Origin: Verrucomicrobiota bacterium
Lineage (GTDB): Bacteria > Verrucomicrobiota > Kiritimatiellia > CAIQIC01 > Lenti-01
NCBI GenBank assembly: GCA_022709625.1
Contig: JAKLIL010000093.1
Coordinates: 1 to 6,984, forward strand
Direction of reading: 5' to 3'
Length of the DNA: 6,984 bases
The position numbers and the translations under genes were made by a program. The notes under the pieces were generated by a model. The model was not told the origin of the DNA, ran no database searches, and saw only the letters and a list, made by a program, of their open reading frames with translations. Shown here in pieces: positions 1 to 5,217 of this stretch; position 1 is the stretch's first letter; every line of letters begins with the position of its first letter.

Positions 1-2
1 CG

Positions 3-1475
3 TCGGCCGAGGCGTGGAGCGCGGTATGCGCGGAGCATGGCAATTGCCTGGGCGGGAAATGCCCCCTGCGCAAGCGGTGTTTCCTCCAGCGGGCCCGGGC
101 GCAGATGCACGATGCGGATTTGCTGGTCGCCAACCACCATCTGCTCTTCTCCGATCTGGCGTTGCGGAGCGAGGGCGCCGGGTTTCTGCCCGACGTGGCG
201 GCGGCGGTCCTGGACGAGGCGCACGTCGTCGAGGATACGGCCAGCGAACACCTCGGGATCCGGCTTTCGCCGCACGGCTTCGAACATTGGCTGCGGCGGC
301 TGTATACGCCCGACACCAGCAAGGGCCTTTTGGGCTATTTGCGCGCGGGGCCGGCGGCGCAGACCGTCGCGCGCCTGTGGGACGCGGTGGCGGATTTGTT
401 CCTCGAAGTGGCCCGGACGGCGGGCCTTGGCGCCCGCGACGGCGTGAAGACGGTTTCCGGCCCCATGGCCGTAGAGTCGGCAGTGCCCGACCTGCTGCAG
501 GAGCTTTCGGGACGCCTGGCGACCCTGATCGAGGAATTGGAAGACCAGGACGAGGAATCGCGCGCGGAGTTGCGGCATCTGCGCGGATTGGGCATCGCGA
601 TGGGCAAGATGCTGGCGGCGTTCCTGGGCCAGGAATTGCCGGAACACGTGTACTGGATCGAACGGGAAGGCAAGCGCCGCCAACCCGTGCTCCATTCCGC
701 GCCAATCGAGGTCGCGCCGTTGCTGGGCGGCATGCTGTTCGGCCAGATTCCCACCGTGGTGCTGACGAGCGCGACGTTGGCGGTCGGGGGCCGGCTGGAA
801 TATTTCCGCGATCGGCTGGGGGCGGGGGCGGAGTGCGAGATGCTTTGCCTTGGATCGCCGTTCGACCACGCGCGGCAGATGCGCCTCCACGTGGCGACCA
901 ATGCGCCGGACCCGAAGGACAAGGAAGCCTATGCCGACGCGGTGGCGAAGGGCGTGCTGCGCTGGTCCCTCAAAACCCGCGGCCGCGCTTTTGCGCTGTT
1001 CACGAGCGACGAATTGCTCAAGCGTACGGCCCAAGCCCTGCGCGGGCCGCTGGAAGAGGCGGGACTCACGCTGCTGGCCCAGGGCGCGGGGTTGGCCCGC
1101 CGCGCCATGCTGGATACTTTTCGCCGGGACGAGGGCTACGTGCTGTTCGGCCTCGACAGTTTCTGGATGGGCGTGGACGTGCGCGGCGCGGCGCTGAGCA
1201 ACGTGATCCTGACCCGGCTGCCGTTCGCCGTTCCGGACCATCCCGTCGTGGCCGCGCGCCTACAGCGCATCAAAGAACGAGGCGGCGATCCGTTCCGGGA
1301 ATATTCCCTGCCCGAGGCGGTACTGAAGTTCCGCCAAGGTTTTGGCCGCCTCCTGCGCTCGCAGACGGACGAAGGCATCGTCGTCGTACTGGACTCGCGG
1401 CTGCTGACCAAATGGTACGGGCGGGTGTTCCTGCATTCGCTGCCGGAGTGTCCCGTCGATACGTTCGAACTGTAG
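3..1475 (+). CDS. dinG: DinG-family ATP-dependent DNA helicase (XPD-like, iron-sulfur), 5'-truncated by window edge
   Basis: Superfamily 2 helicase of the DinG/YoaA/XPD group; family members unwind DNA 5'->3' using ATP and take part in repair and in resolving R-loops or replication blocks. The reading frame is open from the left edge, so the start, the Walker A motif and about 150-200 N-terminal residues are missing. Counting from position 3, visible marks are cysteines C9, C15, C20 and C26, with C15-C20-C26 spaced 5 and 6 as in the three clustered [4Fe-4S] cysteines of E. coli DinG; a NHHLLFSD stretch just after; the DEAH box at residues 71-74 (213-224); LTSATL at 254-259; a GLDSFWMGVDVRG motif near 383-395; and QGFGRLLRS at 445-453 (1335-1361), the motif VI arginine finger region. 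The stop is TAG at 1473-1475. The next gene begins 13 bases later. An orthologous but distinct YoaA-type role cannot be excluded; membership of the helicase family is secure. Confidence 0.93.
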   Translation, partial: SAEAWSAVCAEHGNCLGGKCPLRKRCFLQRARAQMHDADLLVANHHLLFSDLALRSEGAGFLPDVAAAVLDEAHVVEDTASEHLGIRLSPHGFEHWLRRLYTPDTSKGLLGYLRAGPAAQTVARLWDAVADLFLEVARTAGLGARDGVKTVSGPMAVESAVPDLLQELSGRLATLIEELEDQDEESRAELRHLRGLGIAMGKMLAAFLGQELPEHVYWIEREGKRRQPVLHSAPIEVAPLLGGMLFGQIPTVVLTSATLAVGGRLEYFRDRLGAGAECEMLCLGSPFDHARQMRLHVATNAPDPKDKEAYADAVAKGVLRWSLKTRGRAFALFTSDELLKRTAQALRGPLEEAGLTLLAQGAGLARRAMLDTFRRDEGYVLFGLDSFWMGVDVRGAALSNVILTRLPFAVPDHPVVAARLQRIKERGGDPFREYSLPEAVLKFRQGFGRLLRSQTDEGIVVVLDSRLLTKWYGRVFLHSLPECPVDTFEL

Positions 1476-1482
1476 GGTGGAG
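1476..1482 (+). promoter_or_regulatory. Ribosome binding site deciding the start of the flavodoxin-ferredoxin gene
   Basis: GGTGGAG lies immediately after the helicase stop and ends 6 bases before the GTG at 1489. The other in-frame GTG, at 1477, sits inside this motif and has no Shine-Dalgarno-like sequence upstream, so 1489 is the better start. The site overlaps the end of the helicase gene region, which fits translational coupling. Confidence 0.6.
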
Positions 1483-1488
1483 CGAAGC

Positions 1489-2490
1489 GTGGACGCGGTC
1501 ATCCATTGGTTTTCCGCCTCGGGCAACACCGCGCGCGCCGCGGAGGCGGTTGCCGCAAAGCTGGCGGCGACAGGCTACGTCGTCTCGCGCGTCGCTATTG
1601 CGGCCAATGGCCAACCGCCGGCGGAAATCCCGGACTTGACCGTGCTGGCGTTTCCGATCTGGTCGTGGGCGGCGCCGCATTTTGTCCTGAACCATGCGCG
1701 GCGGCTGCCGCGCGCCAAGGGCGCCCAAGCTGCGATTTTGGCCACCTGCGGCGGCTTCGGCGCCCAGGGTGTCGGCGAAGCGGCGCGGATTCTGCGCCGC
1801 CGGGGCTATCGGGTCGGTTGCAGCGGGGAAGCGGTCTATCCCGACAGTTGGACGCTGGCGGTGAATCCGCCGGCGGGAACCGAACTGGCCGCGGCCTTGG
1901 CGAAGGGCGACGCCCAAGTGACGCAGTTCGCGGATCGATTGCTATCGGGTGCGCCGGCGGTTCAGCGTTGCACCTTTTTCCAGGTACTGTGGTCGTGGCC
2001 CATGGCCATGCTGTTCCGAACCTTGGGTCGCCGGTTCATGGGCAAGTTTTTCATTGCTGACGAGGCCTGCACGTCCTGCGGGCAGTGCGTGGCGTACTGC
2101 CCTGTCCGGGCGATTCGGCTGGAGGGGACGCTGGCCCGGCCGCGCTGGAACGCGGGTTGCGCGGGCTGCTACCGCTGCATCAATCTGTGCCCGGCCCGGG
2201 CCATCCAGATCTCGATTGCGCGGTTGGCGATCCATCTGGGCGTGAATCTGGCGCTGACGGTCGGGTGGTTGTGGGCCATGGCTGAATGGCGCGAGCGGCT
2301 TTCGTTGGCCTTGGTGACGACCTCGGCGGCCTTCGCCGCGCTGACGGTCCTCCAACTGACGGCGCTGGACGGCCTGCTGCACGGGCTTGAGCGCCGACCG
2401 GCGCTGCGCCGGTTCTTCGCTGCCAGCTACACGAAGAGATTTGGCCGCTACCGCGCGCCGGGCTTTCGGCCGGAGAAAAGCGGCGGTTGA
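1489..2490 (+). CDS. Flavodoxin domain + two [4Fe-4S] ferredoxin clusters, predicted membrane-anchored (EFR1-like)
   Basis: A 333-residue electron-transfer protein that resembles the EFR1 family (N-terminal flavodoxin-like domain joined to a bacterial ferredoxin domain). GTG start at 1489 (alternative GTG at 1477 adds four residues). The FMN phosphate loop is SASGNT at residues 9-14, followed by a second loop near residues 54-62 (AFPIWSWAA) and a third near ATCGGFGAQG (85-94). Two ferredoxin motifs follow: C194-x2-C197-x2-C200-x3-C204-P and C224-x2-C227-x2-C230-x3-C234-P, each a complete [4Fe-4S] binding set. The C-terminal part has two hydrophobic stretches (about 246-264 and 272-295) that could be membrane helices, then a basic tail. 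Family knowledge supports an intracellular redox role; the physiological donor and acceptor are unknown. The 13-base gap to the helicase gene implies one operon. No substrate-specific domain is visible. Confidence 0.85.
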   Translation: MDAVIHWFSASGNTARAAEAVAAKLAATGYVVSRVAIAANGQPPAEIPDLTVLAFPIWSWAAPHFVLNHARRLPRAKGAQAAILATCGGFGAQGVGEAARILRRRGYRVGCSGEAVYPDSWTLAVNPPAGTELAAALAKGDAQVTQFADRLLSGAPAVQRCTFFQVLWSWPMAMLFRTLGRRFMGKFFIADEACTSCGQCVAYCPVRAIRLEGTLARPRWNAGCAGCYRCINLCPARAIQISIARLAIHLGVNLALTVGWLWAMAEWRERLSLALVTTSAAFAALTVLQLTALDGLLHGLERRPALRRFFAASYTKRFGRYRAPGFRPEKSGG

Positions 2491-2531
2491 GCGCGTTGGT
2501 TGACCGGCGGTTTTGGGCTTTTCGGGAAGAC

Positions 2532-2536
2532 GGGAG
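2532..2536 (+). promoter_or_regulatory. Shine-Dalgarno-like GGGAG ahead of the restriction-methyltransferase gene
   Basis: GGGAG lies 9 bases before an in-frame GTG at 2546 and 18 bases before the ATG at 2555. Its spacing favours the GTG, whereas the ATG is the stronger start codon. This is the only good ribosome-binding-like motif here, so it leaves the exact start open by three residues. Confidence 0.4.
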
Positions 2537-2554
2537 CCGGATATCGTGTCGGTC

Positions 2555-5062
2555 ATGGCAAAGCGCAAAACGGCGAAGCGAGCCCTCTCGGGACTCGCGG
2601 AATGGATCGAGGCGCTGGGGAAGACCAAGACGGAGGAGGACGTCAAGGGCGCCTATGCGGCCCACTTCGGCATCCGCTACGACACCTCGGACCGGATCGA
2701 CCTCTACACGGAGCAGGTCCTTTTCGAGTTCAAGTTCGACAAGAACCTGCGGTCGCTCAAGCAGCGGGCGGCAATCCTGGCCCAGAACCTGTACTACATC
2801 CATCGCCTGAAGTACGGCATGACCGATAAGCCGATCCCGGCCCACATCTGCGTGGCCGACCGCAACGAGGCGTTCCTGACCGAAACCCGGCTCTGGAAGA
2901 AGTTCTACGTCGATGCCGAGGAACGGTACGACTGGGACCTGCCGGCATCCTCGCCGGATTCCATGCTGGTCGGCGACCTGTACGAAAACCCCGAACTGGC
3001 GAAGGTGCACGTCTTCGCCCTGCTCGATCCCCAGGAGGCGGAGGTCTACGACGCCAAGATGCGGGAGATCCTCGACCCGCAAACCGCCTTGGCGCTGGGC
3101 GACAAGAAGCTCATCACGGAGGACAATTTCGAGGAGGTTTTCCAGCTCTGGAACAAGAATTTCGGCGATTCGGTCCGCAACGGGCTCAAGCCGTCGCGCT
3201 ACTTCGTGTGCGACATCCGCGAGGGCGGGACCACCCTGTTCAAGAGCGACGGCAAGGTGTTCTTCGATTTCGGGGCAGGGGAAGGTCGGACCAAGAAGAT
3301 CCTACCGAAGAACTACGAGTATTTCTGGAGCCTGTACGAAAAGGTCTCCAACCCCGACGTCATCCGGGACATCCTGGCGAAGATCGACCGCCTCACGGAC
3401 GAGACGATGCGGCGGTTCCACGGCGAATTCTTCACGCCGGTGGCCTTTGCCCGCAAGGCGCTGGACTACGTCGAGCGCACTTGCGGCAAGGAGTGGTGGA
3501 AGACGGGCGAGTACCGGCTGTGGGACATGGCGGCCGGGACCGGCAACCTGGAATACCATCTGCCGGCCGATGCGCTGCCGCATTGCTATCTGTCCAGCCT
3601 CTACAAGGAAGACGTCGAGCATTGCCAGCGGCTGTTTCCCGAGGCCCAAAATTTCCAGTACGACTATCTGAACGACGACGTCGGGAACCTTTTCCTCGAC
3701 AATGCGCTGGGGTTCAACCTGACGTGGAAGTTGCCGCCGCGCCTGCGGGATGACCTGCAAAACCCGAAATTGAAGTGGGTCATCCTCATCAATCCGCCGT
3801 TCGCCACGGCCTCGGCCGGAATGGCAAAGGGCGATAACAAAAGAGACGTGAACGACACCGCTGTTCGCAGGCAGATGCACGACGCCAATCTAGGCGAGGT
3901 GTCGCGCGAACTGTTTGCGCAGTTTCTGTTCCGCATCCACCACGAGTTCAGAGGCAAAGCCGCTTGGCTCGGGTTGTTCTCCAAGCTCAAGTACATCAAT
4001 GCCAACAATGATCAAAAATTGCGTGACGCCATTTTCCATTACGCCTTCGAGCGCGGTTTCATGTTTTCCTCAGTGAATTTTTCAGGAACAAGCCGGACTT
4101 CTCAATTCCCAGTGGGATTCTTAGTCTGGAATCTTGCCAAGGAAATGTCATTGGAGAACCAATCCGTCGCGCTTGATATTTTCAATGAAGATGTTGAGAA
4201 GATAGGGATAAAACAAATACCCGCCGTTCATAAAAACCAATTCCTAAGCAAATGGGTTGATCGTCCAGCCGCCACTCACAAATTTCCGCCATTCGGTTCC
4301 GCCATTGCGGTGAAGTCGGGTAATAAGGATCGAAGGGATCGAATTTCCGACGGGTTTTTGGGCTCCCTTATGGCGGGTCGCAACGATTTTCAAAATCAAA
4401 ACCTTGTCTATTTCCTTTCAGGGCCAGCGGTAAATGCGGGTGCGTTTTCCATGACAATGGAGAATTTTGAAAAGGCGATGGTCATCCATGCCGTATGCCG
4501 TATTCCTCAGGCAACATGGATCAATGACAGGGACCAATTCATGCGCCCAAACAAGGAATTAGCGCAAGAATTCATCGATGACTGCGTAATCTGGAGCATA
4601 TTTTCGGGAAGCAATCAGACGGCTGCCTTGACCAATGTCGAATATGAGGGCGAAGTTTATCAGATTACCAACCACTTATTCCCGTTCGTGAAGTCCGAGG
4701 TAAAGAAGTGGAAGATCGCGGACAGCGACATCGCGGCCACGCTGGCGGCGGGCGATGATCGTTTTATGGCGCGCTGGCTGGATGGCCGCAAGCTGTCGGC
4801 CGGGGCGGCGGCGGTGCTGGAAGCGGGCCGGACGGTGTACGAGTTCTATTTCGCCAACCTGAACAAGCTGGACACGCCCAAGTTCAAGATTTCCACGTGG
4901 GACGCGGGTTGGTGGCAGATCCGCAGCGCGCTGGCCGACCAGAATCTCGGCGACGATCTCTTGGCGGCCGTCAAGGAGAAGCATGCCGCGCTGAAAGCCA
5001 AGCTGCTGCCGCAACTGCCGGAATACGGGTTCATCGCGGCGGAGCACGAGGCGGTTACCTGA
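2555..5062 (+). CDS. Type IIG-like restriction enzyme / N6-adenine DNA methyltransferase, single chain
   Basis: An 835-residue protein predicted to methylate adenine in a specific DNA site and probably to cut unmodified DNA. Numbered from the ATG at 2555: residues 20-90 look like a PD-(D/E)xK nuclease fold, with D49, then E58-F-K60 in LFEFKFD as the likely metal site. Residues 288-306 carry the GEFFTPVAFARKALDYV segment that precedes the SAM-binding core; motif I is DMAAGTGN at 324-331; motif IV is NPPF at 413-416 (3791-3802), typical of gamma-class N6-adenine methyltransferases. A conserved-looking core continues to about residue 525, and residues ~530-710 are the expected target-recognition region. 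No helicase motifs are seen, unlike LlaGI-type enzymes. No separate restriction, specificity or controller gene adjoins it. GTG at 2546 is an alternative start. The nuclease assignment is by motif only; an orphan methyltransferase with a decayed nuclease remains possible. GC content drops sharply within the gene (see the separate entry). Confidence 0.85.
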   Translation: MAKRKTAKRALSGLAEWIEALGKTKTEEDVKGAYAAHFGIRYDTSDRIDLYTEQVLFEFKFDKNLRSLKQRAAILAQNLYYIHRLKYGMTDKPIPAHICVADRNEAFLTETRLWKKFYVDAEERYDWDLPASSPDSMLVGDLYENPELAKVHVFALLDPQEAEVYDAKMREILDPQTALALGDKKLITEDNFEEVFQLWNKNFGDSVRNGLKPSRYFVCDIREGGTTLFKSDGKVFFDFGAGEGRTKKILPKNYEYFWSLYEKVSNPDVIRDILAKIDRLTDETMRRFHGEFFTPVAFARKALDYVERTCGKEWWKTGEYRLWDMAAGTGNLEYHLPADALPHCYLSSLYKEDVEHCQRLFPEAQNFQYDYLNDDVGNLFLDNALGFNLTWKLPPRLRDDLQNPKLKWVILINPPFATASAGMAKGDNKRDVNDTAVRRQMHDANLGEVSRELFAQFLFRIHHEFRGKAAWLGLFSKLKYINANNDQKLRDAIFHYAFERGFMFSSVNFSGTSRTSQFPVGFLVWNLAKEMSLENQSVALDIFNEDVEKIGIKQIPAVHKNQFLSKWVDRPAATHKFPPFGSAIAVKSGNKDRRDRISDGFLGSLMAGRNDFQNQNLVYFLSGPAVNAGAFSMTMENFEKAMVIHAVCRIPQATWINDRDQFMRPNKELAQEFIDDCVIWSIFSGSNQTAALTNVEYEGEVYQITNHLFPFVKSEVKKWKIADSDIAATLAAGDDRFMARWLDGRKLSAGAAAVLEAGRTVYEFYFANLNKLDTPKFKISTWDAGWWQIRSALADQNLGDDLLAAVKEKHAALKAKLLPQLPEYGFIAAEHEAVT
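3985..4680 (+). other. Low-GC segment inside the restriction-methyltransferase gene, over the predicted target-recognition region
   Basis: Hand counts give 47 G/C in 120 bases (39%) at 4141-4260, and 43-48% at 3961-4020, 4021-4080, 4081-4140, 4381-4440 and 4621-4680. Inside the same gene the lines 3061-3120 and 4741-4800 are 65% and 68%. Codon use changes too: three ATA isoleucine codons occur within six codons at 4202-4219. The frame stays open throughout. The block spans about residues 478-709, so it covers the end of the methyltransferase core and the expected specificity domain. A recombinational origin is inferred; the composition shift is directly seen. Edges are approximate. Confidence 0.75.
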
Positions 5063-5128
5063 AACGGAGCCCCGGCCACGCCGCGGCCAGCCGCAATCCG
5101 GCCGCAATGCGACACGGTAACGGCGGTT

Positions 5129-5151
5129 GCCTTTGGCATAAGGCGTTCTTT
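5129..5151 (+). terminator. Weak hairpin between the restriction-methyltransferase and metH genes
   Basis: GCCTT (5129-5133) pairs with AAGGC (5140-5144) around a six-base loop and is followed by the pyrimidine-rich GTTCTTT. The stem is only five pairs and the T-run is broken, so termination strength is doubtful. An alternative small hairpin, TGCC (5128-5131) with GGCA (5135-5138), would compete with it. Confidence 0.22.
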
Positions 5152-5155
5152 CGCG

Positions 5156-5184
5156 TTGAGGCGGGCGGACGGGGCGTGTAGATT
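5156..5184 (+). promoter_or_regulatory. Sigma70-like promoter for metH
   Basis: A -35-like TTGAGG (5156-5161) and a -10-like TAGATT (5179-5184) are separated by exactly 17 bases of G/C-rich spacer. Transcription would start near 5190, giving a leader of under about 30 bases before the ATG at 5218. The position in the only sizeable gap of the window supports separate transcription of metH. Confidence 0.55.
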
Positions 5185-5201
5185 GGGCCTTCCGATCGAA
5201 C

Positions 5202-5208
5202 GGAAAGG
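5202..5208 (+). promoter_or_regulatory. Ribosome binding site of metH
   Basis: GGAAAGG lies 9 bases before the ATG at 5218, a suitable Shine-Dalgarno spacing, and supports that start codon. Confidence 0.6.
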
Positions 5209-5217
5209 CGACGAAGC

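Noticed and set aside
14..1639. Long + strand open frame of about 540 codons overlapping the helicase gene
   Set aside because: Its translation is rich in Arg, Gly, Ala and Pro with no domain motif. It is an out-of-frame shadow of the helicase frame, which carries the DEAH box and all expected motifs.
2500..2505. TTGACC as a possible -35 box for the restriction-methyltransferase gene
   Set aside because: No -10-like hexamer lies at 16-18 bases; the nearest AT-rich stretch (2541-2545) is about 35 bases away.
2615..2632. LGKT string in the restriction-methyltransferase, reminiscent of a Walker A motif
   Set aside because: The preceding glycine pattern of GxxxxGKT is absent and no DEAD/DEAH or other helicase motif follows, so it is chance.
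2180..3082. Minus-strand open frame across the boundary of genes 2 and 3
   Set aside because: It runs opposite two well-supported genes, spans their intergenic gap and shows no recognisable motif.
3985..4680. Insertion sequence or transposon as the cause of the low-GC block
   Set aside because: The frame continues without interruption, no transposase-like sequence or terminal inverted repeats are seen, and the protein remains collinear with methyltransferase plus target-recognition architecture.
5074..5108. Short repeats (GGCC pairs and a twice-occurring CCGCAAT) just after the restriction-methyltransferase stop
   Set aside because: Units of four to seven bases in GC-rich DNA are expected by chance; there is no array, no T-run and no longer inverted repeat.
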